The notes beneath the pieces are model-generated. The model worked only from the letters and a program-made list of their open reading frames with translations. It was not told where the DNA came from and did not search any database. The position numbers and the translations under genes were made by a program. From positions 47,816-111,815 of the forward strand of contig UQKM01000005.1 in assembly GCA_900541685.1 (NCBI GenBank): a DNA stretch of 64,000 nucleotides, given 5' to 3'. Shown here piece by piece: positions 33,481-42,351 of the stretch. Origin of the DNA: an uncultured Collinsella sp. (GTDB lineage: Bacteria > Actinomycetota > Coriobacteriia > Coriobacteriales > Coriobacteriaceae). Numbering within the stretch: the first letter of the stretch is position 1; the number at the start of each line of letters is the position of its first letter.

Positions 33481-34725
33481 ATGGCGGCTCGCGTCTGCCT
33501 AGTCCACTATCACGAGGTTGGGCTGAAGGGCAAGAACCGCGCACATTTTGAGCATATCCTCATGGATAACATCAAGGCGGCCTTGGCCGCCTTTTCCGTG
33601 AACGCCGTGTCTCGAATTTCCGGTTATATCCTCGTGACCTTTAACGAGCATCAGGCCGACGAGGCGGCGCGTGTCATCCGCACCGTCCCCGGCGTTGCCC
33701 GTGTGTCTTTGGCGTATCACACCAACCGCGACCCGCAGGAGTACTGCGCCGCCGCTGTGAAGGCGCTGCGCGAGTTTGGTTCCTTCGATTCGTTTAAGGT
33801 GCACGCCAAGCGCTCCAATACTGACTATGAGCTCACCTCGATCGATATCAATCGACAGGTTGGCGAGGTGCTGTGTGAGGCGTTTCCCGATAAAAAGGTC
33901 CAGATGCACGACCCCGACGCGATGGTGCACGTTCTGGTGGTTCAGGGTAGTGTCTACGTGTATGCGCGCTCCGAGCGCGGCGTTGGCGGCCTTCCGGTGG
34001 GTTCTGCCGGCAAGGTCGTGACGCTTCTGTCGTCGGGTATCGATTCTCCGGTGGCGACCTGGATGCTCGCGCGTCGCGGCGCGGTGTGCGTGCCGGTGCA
34101 TTTCTCCGGTCGTCCGCAGACGCCCGACACGAGTGAATACCTGGTGCAGGACATCATCCGTGCGCTTGAGCCGGGTGTCCAGATCGGCCGCCTGTACGTG
34201 GTGCCGTTTGGCGACTGCCAGCGTGAGATTTCGGTCACCTGTCCCAGCAACCTGCGCGTGATCATGTATCGCCGCATTATGTATTCGGTTGCTGAGCGCA
34301 TTGCACACATCGAGGGTGCCAGGGCCATCGTTACGGGCGAATCGCTTGGGCAGGTTGCCTCCCAAACGCTTGAGAACATCATGGCCGTCAACGAAGCCGT
34401 GAAGATTCCCGTGTTCCGTCCTCTCATCGGTTCGGACAAACAGGAGATCATCGCACGCGCCGAGGAGATCGGTACGTTCGATATCTCGACTGAGGCCGCT
34501 CCCGACTGCTGCACGCTGTTTATGCCACGCCGTCCCGAGACGCACGCTAAACTCGATGCCGTGCATGAGGCCTGGGAACTGTTTGATCACGAGGAGATGA
34601 TTGAGCGTCTGCTCAAGCAGACCGAGTACATCGACTTCGAGAGCAACACGTACAAGGCCCCTAAGACCTTAAAACGCAAACATTCTGAGCTTGCTCCGCG
34701 TGAGATTTACCAAGATCACGAGTAA
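33481..34725 (+). CDS. thiI: tRNA 4-thiouridine synthase ThiI (without rhodanese domain)
   Basis: ThiI (414 residues) adenylates tRNA U8 for sulfur transfer to 4-thiouridine and may serve thiamine synthesis. It has an N-terminal ferredoxin-like and THUMP domain (about 1-170) and a PP-loop ATPase domain with VTLLSSGIDSPVA. The C-terminal rhodanese domain of the E. coli enzyme is absent, as in Bacillus, so sulfur must come from a separate cysteine desulfurase. ATG 33481 abuts the rpoZ stop. A perfect terminator follows. Confidence 0.94.
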   Translation: MAARVCLVHYHEVGLKGKNRAHFEHILMDNIKAALAAFSVNAVSRISGYILVTFNEHQADEAARVIRTVPGVARVSLAYHTNRDPQEYCAAAVKALREFGSFDSFKVHAKRSNTDYELTSIDINRQVGEVLCEAFPDKKVQMHDPDAMVHVLVVQGSVYVYARSERGVGGLPVGSAGKVVTLLSSGIDSPVATWMLARRGAVCVPVHFSGRPQTPDTSEYLVQDIIRALEPGVQIGRLYVVPFGDCQREISVTCPSNLRVIMYRRIMYSVAERIAHIEGARAIVTGESLGQVASQTLENIMAVNEAVKIPVFRPLIGSDKQEIIARAEEIGTFDISTEAAPDCCTLFMPRRPETHAKLDAVHEAWELFDHEEMIERLLKQTEYIDFESNTYKAPKTLKRKHSELAPREIYQDHE

Positions 34726-34735
34726 ATATGTGCAT

Positions 34736-34768
34736 AGACCGACGATGCGCCTGCATCGTCGGTCTTTT
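34736..34768 (+). terminator. Rho-independent terminator after thiI
   Basis: A perfect 13-base stem, AGACCGACGATGC (34736-34748) with GCATCGTCGGTCT (34753-34765), closes a GCCT loop and is followed by TTT. Confidence 0.88.
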
Positions 34769-34832
34769 GCTATCTGGGCATTTTGCGGCTAAGTGTTCAT
34801 TTGCTGACGTGTGCCTGAATAAATGGACATTA

Positions 34833-34866
34833 TTTCGTAAGGTTTTGGTCAGCTTTTGGTTTGACC
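34833..34866. promoter_or_regulatory. Candidate competence operator, site 2 (upstream of comEA-comEC)
   Basis: TTTCG at 34833 and TTTGG at 34844 and 34855 are spaced exactly 11 bp apart. The segment 34844-34863 is identical over 20 bases to 5476-5495. TTGACC (34861-34866), a possible -35, overlaps the downstream end, but no -10 follows at the right distance. A nine-base inverted repeat, TGTTCATTT (34794-34802) / AAATGGACA (34821-34829), lies just upstream. Confidence 0.6.
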
Positions 34867-34938
34867 GCGAAAACCGGTGTGGACGTGCGGAAGCTGCGGC
34901 GTTCGTTTCCTGACACGATGGTGTTGGGAGGTTTTGCT

Positions 34939-35652
34939 ATGGCGCAGCGCGAACAACACGAACGAGTCAAAAAGATGGACCGCTGGGCGGGCAAACTGCT
35001 CGGTCATAAGGCAGTGGTGATGGCGATACTGGTCGTCATTGCGATGGCGAGTGGACTGGCAATGGCGAACTTTGGCGGCGGTGCCGGCGGTGTGTCGTTT
35101 GAGCGCACTGATGGTTCGGGCACGTTAGTGGAGCCGGGATCCGGCGATGCTTCGAGTGGAAAGACATCTGAAGGCTCTTCGCCTAAGGCGTCTGCCGCGG
35201 CAGAGGTCTATGTCGATGTTGATGGCGCCGTGGTGTCACCCGGTGTATATCGCCTCAAAGACGGGGCGCGGGTGGCTCAGGCGATTGATGCCGCCGGCGG
35301 GCTGGCGCCCGAAGCAGACGTTACGGGGCTTAATCGTGCATCCAAGGTCACTGATGGACAAAAAATTCACGTTCCAACGGTAGGGGAGCAGCAGGTGTCC
35401 ATTGCGGAAGCCGGTGTTGATGGTGGGACTTCCGCATCATCAGGCGTCGGTGGCGCAACAGGCCTAGTAAACATTAATACGGCAAGCTCGGCAGAGCTGC
35501 AGACGCTCTCGGGAATCGGTCCCTCAATGGCACAGTCGATTATCGATGAGCGGACAAAGAACGGTGCTTTTGCTTCGGTTGACGATCTGATGCGCGTGTC
35601 GGGAATCGGCGAGAAGAAGCTTGCCAAAATCAAAGATTGCATCTGCGTATGA
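34939..35652 (+). CDS. comEA: Competence protein ComEA (DNA receptor)
   Basis: ComEA (237 residues) binds double-stranded DNA outside the membrane during transformation. A short basic cytosolic start precedes one membrane helix (about 30-52, VVMAILVVIAMASGLAMA). A Ser/Gly linker, an SLBB domain (EVYVDVDGAVVSPGVYRL, about 90-155) and a C-terminal double helix-hairpin-helix (VNINTASSAELQTLSGIG ... MRVSGIGEKKLAKI) follow. ATG 34939 lies 7 nt after GGGAGG; the upstream ATG at 34918 has no such site. The stop overlaps comEC in ATGA. Confidence 0.95.
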   Translation: MAQREQHERVKKMDRWAGKLLGHKAVVMAILVVIAMASGLAMANFGGGAGGVSFERTDGSGTLVEPGSGDASSGKTSEGSSPKASAAAEVYVDVDGAVVSPGVYRLKDGARVAQAIDAAGGLAPEADVTGLNRASKVTDGQKIHVPTVGEQQVSIAEAGVDGGTSASSGVGGATGLVNINTASSAELQTLSGIGPSMAQSIIDERTKNGAFASVDDLMRVSGIGEKKLAKIKDCICV

Positions 35653-37952
35653 GTGCGACCGAGCGAGAGCACGTGATGCCTCCGCGGCCCCTGATTCCGT
35701 GGACGATGGCCATTTGTGCCGGCTTGTGTGCGAGCTGCGGATTGGTGCTTAACATGGCAGCCGATTTGCTGCTGGGAGAGCAGCCAGCGCCCGTCACATT
35801 GCTTATAGCCATTCCCATTGCGGCTGCGGTATTCGTTGTGCTGGCTCAATCTTGTGCGCGGCTTGCCCCTTTGAAGCGGTGGCTGTATGCCGCGTCCGTC
35901 GGTCTCATAGCGGGTGCGGTCGTTTCGGCGTGGTGGGCCGTGGGTGCGCTCAACGCCTCGAAGACGCTCGACGGTCGAGCGGCAAGCATTCTCGAGTTTG
36001 TCGTGCAGGGTGACCCATCCATAAATGACGACGTGTATTCCTATACCTGCGAGGCGCGCTCGGACGGTAAGAACTTGGCAACGGTTCGCCTATCGTGTGA
36101 CCGTGAGTTCAAGGTCGGGGCGCACGTGCGTGTTATCGGTCGCGTGTCACGTTTTGAGAACGATGCGTATGGACGATCGCGCGTGCTCCGAGGCGAGGTA
36201 CGCAAGGTTAAAGCCGTTCGGATTGTGTCGGTCGATGAGGGTTCTCCGAGGCCGCTGCTTCGGCTGCGAAATGGGCTGCTTGCGTCCATCGCGCCTGCGA
36301 CCGACCCGGCGCGTGCGCTCATAGCCGGTGTCGTCTGCGGTCGTTCGGCCGAGCTGCGCGCCCAGCCGGCGGGCGACTGGTTTTCGGTGACGGGAACGGC
36401 GCATCTTATCGCCGTCTCGGGCAGCCATTTGGCTATCGTGGGGTTTGTAATCGAGGGTGTATTGCAAAAGACTCGGTGCTCACGTGGTCTTCAGCGGGCG
36501 ATATTGGCGATAACGCTTGTGGGCTACGCTGCCTTTACGGGCGCGTCTCCCTCGGCCGTGCGCGCGTGCTGCATGGTGTTCGTGACGCTTGTCGTAAACG
36601 GCGCGGGGCGTCGTCGGCACGGCCTTTCGGCACTCTTCGTAACCATGTCCATCTTTGTGCTACTGCGGCCGACGGTGCTGTTCGAGATGGGCTTTCAGCT
36701 TTCATGCGCCAGCGTCTTAGCCATTCTGTGCTTTTGTCCCTATGCGACCTACGCTTTGGGTGAGCTAGGTGTGCCATCGGGCGTTGCCAGCGTGCTTTCC
36801 GTCACGCTGTGCTCGCAACTGGCGACACTTCCCATCACCATTCCTGCCTTCGGTACATTCTCGCTCATTGCTCCGTTGGCAAATGCGGTCATCGGTCCGG
36901 TGGTGAGCGTTCTGCTCGCTGTGTCGATCGTGCTGGCTCCCTTTTCGCTCGTGGGACCGTTGCGGACTTGGGCGCTCGTTGTGCCCATGATTGCCGCCCG
37001 TTGCGCGCTGTTCTTCGAGCAGCTGTTTGCCGCCGTGCCGGGTGCATACGTGAGCGTGCCGCCCGATAGCATGTGGATTTACCTAGTGCCGTGTTTTCTG
37101 GCGGTTCTGCTGGTCTGGTGGCCGCGTCCCCGTGCACGTCCTATGGCGGTGGGGCTTGCATGCCTGATGCTCTTGGCTGCGATTCCGTACGTCTATTGGG
37201 ATCGATTCGCTCCGCCTTCGGTGACGGTGCTCGATGTGGGCCAGGCCGATGCGATTCTTATCCGCCAAGGCGGCGCAGTAGCTCTCGTCGACTGCGGGCT
37301 CGACGAGCGTGTGGTTGCGGCGTTGGTTCGCAATAACGTGCACCATATCGATGCCGTTTTTGTGACGCATTGGGATGAGGACCACTGGGGTGGTTTGCCT
37401 GCCGTGCTCGAACAGTTTTCGGTCGGAACGATTGCCGTGGCGGCGGATGCGCTGGAGGATGCTCCTGCCGAGGTATTGAACCGACCTGGCGTGGAGTATC
37501 GGCAGGTGCGCCATGGGGATGCGGTCGACATCGGCTCATTTTGCGCCCGCGTGATGTGGCCATTCGAGTTCGTGGATGGCGAGGGAAATGAGGACTCGCT
37601 TGTCCTGCTGCTCTCTTATGTTCAGGAAGGCAAGGGCCTGCGAATACTTCTCACCGGTGATGCCGAGCTCGACCAAGAGCGGGAATTCGTGCAGGAGGTG
37701 GGGGATATCGATGTCCTTAAACTTGGGCATCACGGCTCCAAGGTTTCAGTCGATGGCGAGTTGCTGGACGTCCTGAAGCCCGAGCTTTCCCTCGCAAGCG
37801 CCGGTGAGGGGAATCGATACGGCCATCCGTCCGATGCCTGCATCGATGCCGTTAAGGAAGCGGGTGGTGTGTTCGCGTGTACTATCGAACACGGCGACAT
37901 TACCGTCACACCGACTGCGAATGGCTTTGCGATGCGATGCCAGCGACCGTGA
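35649..37952 (+). CDS. comEC: DNA internalization channel protein ComEC/Rec2
   Basis: ComEC (767 residues) forms the channel that takes single-stranded DNA into the cytoplasm. The N-terminal DUF4131 region (about 1-200) has membrane helices and an OB-like domain. The Competence domain (about 210-500) has GTAHLIAVSGSHLAIVG, YAAFTGASPSAVRACCM and many helices. The C-terminal metallo-beta-lactamase domain (about 520-767) has VLDVGQADAILIR, VTHWDEDHWGG and LKLGHHGSKVS. Full length argues for a working uptake system, with comEA, dprA, comM and recA nearby. Confidence 0.95.
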   Translation: MSATEREHVMPPRPLIPWTMAICAGLCASCGLVLNMAADLLLGEQPAPVTLLIAIPIAAAVFVVLAQSCARLAPLKRWLYAASVGLIAGAVVSAWWAVGALNASKTLDGRAASILEFVVQGDPSINDDVYSYTCEARSDGKNLATVRLSCDREFKVGAHVRVIGRVSRFENDAYGRSRVLRGEVRKVKAVRIVSVDEGSPRPLLRLRNGLLASIAPATDPARALIAGVVCGRSAELRAQPAGDWFSVTGTAHLIAVSGSHLAIVGFVIEGVLQKTRCSRGLQRAILAITLVGYAAFTGASPSAVRACCMVFVTLVVNGAGRRRHGLSALFVTMSIFVLLRPTVLFEMGFQLSCASVLAILCFCPYATYALGELGVPSGVASVLSVTLCSQLATLPITIPAFGTFSLIAPLANAVIGPVVSVLLAVSIVLAPFSLVGPLRTWALVVPMIAARCALFFEQLFAAVPGAYVSVPPDSMWIYLVPCFLAVLLVWWPRPRARPMAVGLACLMLLAAIPYVYWDRFAPPSVTVLDVGQADAILIRQGGAVALVDCGLDERVVAALVRNNVHHIDAVFVTHWDEDHWGGLPAVLEQFSVGTIAVAADALEDAPAEVLNRPGVEYRQVRHGDAVDIGSFCARVMWPFEFVDGEGNEDSLVLLLSYVQEGKGLRILLTGDAELDQEREFVQEVGDIDVLKLGHHGSKVSVDGELLDVLKPELSLASAGEGNRYGHPSDACIDAVKEAGGVFACTIEHGDITVTPTANGFAMRCQRP

Positions 37953-37960
37953 CGACGTCG

Positions 37961-37990
37961 TTGGCGTGTGGTGGGCCCCTGGGCTAGAAT
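37961..37990 (+). promoter_or_regulatory. Promoter of holA
   Basis: TTGGCG (37961-37966), an 18-nt spacer and TAGAAT (37985-37990) lie between comEC and holA. This suggests holA can be expressed without the competence operon. Confidence 0.55.
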
Positions 37991-38030
37991 GGCACGGAAC
38001 GAATACGAAGGCCTGCGGGAGGGGAGCGCA

Positions 38031-38993
38031 ATGTCCGAAACCGGTTTGCTGCCGGCATATCTGATTGTCGGTACCGACGGAGTTAAGCGCGACCACGCCG
38101 TCTCGCGTATGAAAGCGCGTCTGGAAAAATCGGGTATGGTCGAGTTCAACCTCGACGAGCGAGACATGACCAAGGACCCCGATATCGAGTCCATTATCGG
38201 ATCGCTTAACACCTTTCCCATGGGCAGCGAGTTTCGCCTGGTAATCCTTGACGGCTGCTCCAAGCTTGCCAAGGCGGTTTCCGAGCCGCTCGTCGAGTAT
38301 CTGGCGAGTCCAAGTCCCACAACGGTCTGCCTTATTATCGCCGATTCGCTCGCCAAGAATACGCGCCTGTACAAGGCGATCGCCAAGATTGACAAGAAGG
38401 CCGTCATCGATTGCTCGGGCACCAAGCGCTGGGAGCTCCCACGCCGCGTGCAGCAGATGGCGACGCAACACGGCAAGTCCATCTCGGCGGCGGCCGCCGA
38501 GGAGCTCGTCTCGCGCTCGGGCGAGAACACCCGCATGCTCGATAACGACTTGGCTAAGCTTGCCCAGATGGTCGAGGCGCCCCAGATTGAGCTTGCCGAC
38601 GTTGAGCGCTGGATTGTACGTACGGCCGAGGTTCAACCCTGGGACTTTCTCAATGCGGTCTCGGCCCGTGACATGCGACGCTCACTCGAGCTCTTCAATC
38701 TACTGCCCGCCAAGAGCTACGTGTGGACTTACACATTGCTGTGCGGCCGCATCCGCGAGCTTATCGTTGCCAAGGCGCTCGATGCGCGCGGACAGGGTCG
38801 TGAGCTGGCCGCAACACTTAAGCTCCAGTCCTGGCAGGTCAAGAATCACCTGACCTGGGCACGTCGCTTTTCGATGGCAGAGCTCGTTGCCGCGCTCGAG
38901 GGTGCGGTCGATGTGGAGCTCGCGCTCAAGGGTTCGGCCGATTCTCAGACGGCGCTTTTGCTCTGGATTACGAACATCTTGAGAAAATCGTGA
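38031..38993 (+). CDS. holA: DNA polymerase III subunit delta
   Basis: HolA (320 residues) is the clamp-loader delta subunit that opens the sliding clamp. It shows the delta pattern: a short AAA-like start (LLPAYLIVGTDGVKRDHAV), FRLVILDGCSKL, and the helical C-terminal collar domain (WDFLNAVSARDMRRSLELFN, LLCGRIRELIVAK). ATG 38031 follows GGAGGGGAG. holA often follows comEC and precedes rpsT in Gram-positive bacteria, as here. Confidence 0.9.
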   Translation: MSETGLLPAYLIVGTDGVKRDHAVSRMKARLEKSGMVEFNLDERDMTKDPDIESIIGSLNTFPMGSEFRLVILDGCSKLAKAVSEPLVEYLASPSPTTVCLIIADSLAKNTRLYKAIAKIDKKAVIDCSGTKRWELPRRVQQMATQHGKSISAAAAEELVSRSGENTRMLDNDLAKLAQMVEAPQIELADVERWIVRTAEVQPWDFLNAVSARDMRRSLELFNLLPAKSYVWTYTLLCGRIRELIVAKALDARGQGRELAATLKLQSWQVKNHLTWARRFSMAELVAALEGAVDVELALKGSADSQTALLLWITNILRKS

Positions 38994-39042
38994 TGATACC
39001 TGCCTATTTGACAAATTCGTTCTATCCCTTTGAGAGGGAGCG

Positions 39043-39051
39043 TGCTATAGT
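39043..39051 (+). promoter_or_regulatory. Extended -10 promoter of rpsT
   Basis: TGCTATAGT (39043-39051) is identical to the rpmB extended -10. A consensus-like TTGACA lies at 39008, but 32 nt from the -10, too far to act with it. Confidence 0.6.
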
Positions 39052-39126
39052 AGGCGCTTGCATGACCTCACCGTGTCTCAGAGGTGTCATACATTTTTTG
39101 CAAGGAACTCGAAAGGAACTCCAGAA

Positions 39127-39393
39127 GTGGCAAACATCAAGTCTCAGAAGAAGCGTATCCGCACCAATGAGGCAGCTCGCATGCGTAACAAGGCTGTCAA
39201 GTCCGAGCTCAAGACGCTGACCAAGCACGTCCAGTCCGCCGTCGCCGAGGGCGACGCCGAGAAGGCCCAGGCTGCCCTCAAGACCGTCACCAAGCGTCTC
39301 GACATGGCTGCCGCCAAGCATGTTATCCACAAGAACCAGGCTTCCAACCGCAAGTCCGGTCTTGCCAAGCTCGTGAACAGCATCAACGCCTAA
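39127..39393 (+). CDS. rpsT: 30S ribosomal protein S20
   Basis: S20 (88 residues) is a helical primary binder of 16S rRNA. It has NIKSQKKRIRTNEAARMRNKAVKSEL at the start and VIHKNQASNRKSGLAKLVN at the end. GTG 39127 is chosen because AAAGGA lies 9 nt upstream; a longer frame from 39058 starts before the binding site. It is a single-gene unit ended by a perfect hairpin. Confidence 0.96.
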   Translation: MANIKSQKKRIRTNEAARMRNKAVKSELKTLTKHVQSAVAEGDAEKAQAALKTVTKRLDMAAAKHVIHKNQASNRKSGLAKLVNSINA

Positions 39394-39428
39394 GTTGTAA
39401 ATTTCACACCACACAGATTACGCGCATA

Positions 39429-39464
39429 AATGGAGCCTGTTTTATGGAACAGGCTCCATTTTTT
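39429..39464 (+). terminator. Rho-independent terminator after rpsT
   Basis: AATGGAGCCTGTT (39429-39441) pairs perfectly with AACAGGCTCCATT (39448-39460), followed by a T run. Confidence 0.92.
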
Positions 39465-39476
39465 GTACCGCTCGGG

Positions 39477-39482
39477 TAAGAT
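39477..39482 (+). promoter_or_regulatory. -10 element of lepA, placing the transcript start at its ATG
   Basis: TAAGAT (39477-39482) is followed by exactly seven bases before ATG 39490. No Shine-Dalgarno sequence precedes the ATG, so a leaderless transcript is likely. No clear -35 was found. Confidence 0.45.
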
Positions 39483-39489
39483 AGTCCGC

Positions 39490-41301
39490 ATGAATACTTC
39501 AATTGACATTTCCCACATCCGCAACTTCTCGATTGTTGCGCATATCGACCATGGCAAGTCCACGATCAGTGACCGCATCCTCGAGCTCACCCATACCGTC
39601 GACGAGCGTGACATGGAGTCGCAGCTGCTCGACACCATGGATATCGAGCGCGAGCGCGGCATCACGATCAAGTCTAATGCCGTTCGCGTTTCCTATGACG
39701 CCGACGATGGCGAGACGTATCAGTTCAACCTGATCGATACGCCGGGCCACGTGGACTTTACCTACGAGGTCTCGCGTTCGCTGGCCGCCTGCGAGGGCGC
39801 AGTGCTCGTCGTCGACGCCACGCAGGGCGTCGAGGCGCAGACCGTCTCCAACGCGACGCTCGCCATGAACGCCAACCTGGATATCGTGCCCGCCATCAAC
39901 AAGATCGACCTGCCGTCGGCACACCCCGATGAGGTCAAGACCGAGATCGAGGATGACCTGGCGATTCCCGCCGACGATGCCGTATGCGTATCGGGCAAGA
40001 CCGGCGAGGGCATCCACGATCTGCTGGAGTCCATCGTCTTTTTGATCTCACCGCCCAAGGGCGATGCAAACGCGCCGCTCAAGGCGCTCATCCTGGACTC
40101 GTATTTTGATGAGTACCGCGGCGTCGTCGCCACGGTCCGTGTCTTTGACGGCTCCATCAAGAAGGGCGATACCCTGCGCATGATGCAGGCCAAGGGCGAT
40201 TTTTTGGTCGATGGCGTGGGTGTCAAGCGTCCCGCCGAGACGCCGGTCGACGCGCTGACCGTTGGCGAGGTGGGCTACGTGGTCACGGGCCTGAAGGACC
40301 CCGAGGCCGTGCGCGTGGGCGATACCCTCACGTGGGCCTCGAACCCCTGCCCCGAGCCGCTTCCGGGCTACCGCGAGGCCAAGCCCATGGTCTACACGGG
40401 CCTGTTCCCGATCGACAACAAGGACTACGAGAATCTGCGCGACGCCCTCGATAAGCTGCACGTCAACGACCCGTCGTTGGTGTGGGAGCCCGAGACCTCG
40501 GTGGCGCTCGGCTTTGGCTTCCGCGTGGGCTTCCTGGGCCTGCTGCACATGGAAGTCGTCAAGGAACGCCTGGAGCGCGAGTTCAACCTGGACCTCATTG
40601 CCACGAGTCCCTCGGTCGACTATCACGTCTACAAGACCGACGGCGAGATGATCGATGTCCGCAGTCCGCAGGACCTTCCCGAGGCCACGCGCATCGATCG
40701 TATCGAGGAACCCTACCTCAAGGCAAAGATCATCTGCCCGCCTGAGTACACGGGTGCCGTCATGCAGCTCGCCATTGAGCACCGCGGCGTCACAACCGAT
40801 ATGATCCACCTGACGAGCAAATCGGTCGAGATGCGCTTCGATATGCCGCTCGCCGAGCTCATCTTGGACTTCTTCGATCAGCTCAAGAGCCGCACCAAGG
40901 GCTATGCCTCGCTCGACTACGAGTTCAACGAGTACCGTCCCTCCGAGCTCGTGAAGCTCGATATTTTGCTTTCGGGCGACGAGGTGGACGCGCTTTCGTT
41001 TATCGTCCATAAGGACAAGGCATATGGCCTGGCCCGTGGCTTGTGCGACAAGCTCAAGGAGATCATCCCGCGTCAGCTGTTCGAGGTGCCCATCCAGGGT
41101 GCTATCGGCAACAAGATCATCGCCCGTTCCACCGTCAAGGCGCGTCGCAAGGACGTTCTTGCTAAGTGCTACGGTGGCGATATCTCGCGAAAGCGCAAGC
41201 TGCTCGAGAAGCAGAAAGAGGGCAAGAAGCGTATGAAGGCCATCGGATCGGTCGAGGTCCCGCAGGAGGCCTTTATGGCGATCCTCAAGGTGGACGAGTA
41301 G
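39490..41301 (+). CDS. lepA: Elongation factor 4 (back-translocating GTPase LepA)
   Basis: EF-4/LepA (603 residues) is a ribosomal GTPase. It has the G1 motif AHIDHGKST, ERERGITIK, DTPGHVDF, NKIDLP, and the LepA-specific C-terminus (RSTVKARRKDVLAKCYGGDISRKRKLLEKQKEGKKRMK). ATG 39490 lies seven bases after TAAGAT with no ribosome binding site. It is followed closely by dusB (gap of four bases). Confidence 0.97.
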   Translation: MNTSIDISHIRNFSIVAHIDHGKSTISDRILELTHTVDERDMESQLLDTMDIERERGITIKSNAVRVSYDADDGETYQFNLIDTPGHVDFTYEVSRSLAACEGAVLVVDATQGVEAQTVSNATLAMNANLDIVPAINKIDLPSAHPDEVKTEIEDDLAIPADDAVCVSGKTGEGIHDLLESIVFLISPPKGDANAPLKALILDSYFDEYRGVVATVRVFDGSIKKGDTLRMMQAKGDFLVDGVGVKRPAETPVDALTVGEVGYVVTGLKDPEAVRVGDTLTWASNPCPEPLPGYREAKPMVYTGLFPIDNKDYENLRDALDKLHVNDPSLVWEPETSVALGFGFRVGFLGLLHMEVVKERLEREFNLDLIATSPSVDYHVYKTDGEMIDVRSPQDLPEATRIDRIEEPYLKAKIICPPEYTGAVMQLAIEHRGVTTDMIHLTSKSVEMRFDMPLAELILDFFDQLKSRTKGYASLDYEFNEYRPSELVKLDILLSGDEVDALSFIVHKDKAYGLARGLCDKLKEIIPRQLFEVPIQGAIGNKIIARSTVKARRKDVLAKCYGGDISRKRKLLEKQKEGKKRMKAIGSVEVPQEAFMAILKVDE

Positions 41302-41305
41302 GTCT

Positions 41306-42349
41306 ATGGCTCTTTCCGAATATAGTCTGCGGCTGCTGGGCGCCTATGCCGAACAGCCGTTCCTTATGGCTCCCATGGCGGGCGTTACCGACCCCGCCTA
41401 TCGCATCATGTGTCGCCGCCGCGGTGCCAACCTTGCCTACAGCGAGATGGTGAGCGTGGCAGGCCTTGCCTATGCCAGCAACAAAACGTGGCGCCTGGTG
41501 CTGCCGGCCGACGAGGAGCAGCAGATTTGCGTGCAGCTCTTTGGCTCCAAGCCCGATCAGTTTGCGAGCGCCGTCGCCGCCGTCGAGGAGCGCGTTGGCG
41601 ATCGCCTGTCGCTCATCGATATCAATATGGCATGCCCCGCCCGCAAGGTTGTCACCAAGGGCGAGGGTTCGGCGCTCATGCGCACGCCCGACCTGGCCGA
41701 GAAGATCGTCGAGGCCACGGTGGGCGCGGCGCACGTGCCCGTGACCGTCAAGATTCGCAAGGGCTTTTATGCCGAGGACCGCAATGCCGCGACATTTGCC
41801 CAGATGCTTGAGGGCGCAGGGGCTGCCGCAGTCGCCGTGCATGGTCGTTGCGCCACGCAGCTCTACACGGGCCAGGCCGATTGGTCGGTCGTCGATGAGG
41901 TTGCCGACGCTGTCGAGATTCCCGTGATTGGTTCGGGCGATGTGTTCTCGGCCGAGGACGCTGCTGAGCATCTGCACGGCTCGGGTGCCAGCGCGGTGTT
42001 TATCGCGCGCGGCATCTACGGCAATCCGTGGGTGTTCGGCGATGCCCGAGCCCTTGCACTCGATGGCACGCCGGTTCCTTCTCGCTCCTCGGTCGAGCGC
42101 CTGGAGGCTCTGCGCGAGCACCTGACGTTGACGCACGAGCTTCTGCCGCTCATGTCGCGTGCTCGCACGTACGCAAGCTGGTACTTAAAGGGCATGCCCC
42201 ATGCCGCCGCCTGGCGCGCTCAGGTGGTGCGTTGCTCTACGTACGAGGAGTTTATGGCGCTGGTCGATGATATCGAGCGCGACGTGGTGGCCTGCGAGGC
42301 CGCGCTTGCCGCCGGCGAGTCGGTGCCTGCCCATCCGTTGGAGGCCTAA
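41306..42349 (+). CDS. dusB: tRNA-dihydrouridine synthase
   Basis: Dus (347 residues) reduces tRNA uridines with FMN and NADPH. It has PFLMAPMAGVTDPAYR, the signature INMACPARKVVTKGEGSALM with the catalytic cysteine, and the FMN-phosphate region IPVIGSGDVFSAEDAAEHL and FIARGIYGNPWVF. The DusB-like N-terminus supports the symbol, but the exact uridines modified are not known. It overlaps neither neighbour and hemW begins 3 bases later. Confidence 0.92.
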   Translation: MALSEYSLRLLGAYAEQPFLMAPMAGVTDPAYRIMCRRRGANLAYSEMVSVAGLAYASNKTWRLVLPADEEQQICVQLFGSKPDQFASAVAAVEERVGDRLSLIDINMACPARKVVTKGEGSALMRTPDLAEKIVEATVGAAHVPVTVKIRKGFYAEDRNAATFAQMLEGAGAAAVAVHGRCATQLYTGQADWSVVDEVADAVEIPVIGSGDVFSAEDAAEHLHGSGASAVFIARGIYGNPWVFGDARALALDGTPVPSRSSVERLEALREHLTLTHELLPLMSRARTYASWYLKGMPHAAAWRAQVVRCSTYEEFMALVDDIERDVVACEAALAAGESVPAHPLEA

Positions 42350-42351
42350 CG

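Noticed and set aside
39008..39013. TTGACA as the -35 of the rpsT promoter
   Set aside because: It is 32 nt from the TATAGT -10, far outside the 15-19 nt range, and no other -10 lies at the right distance.
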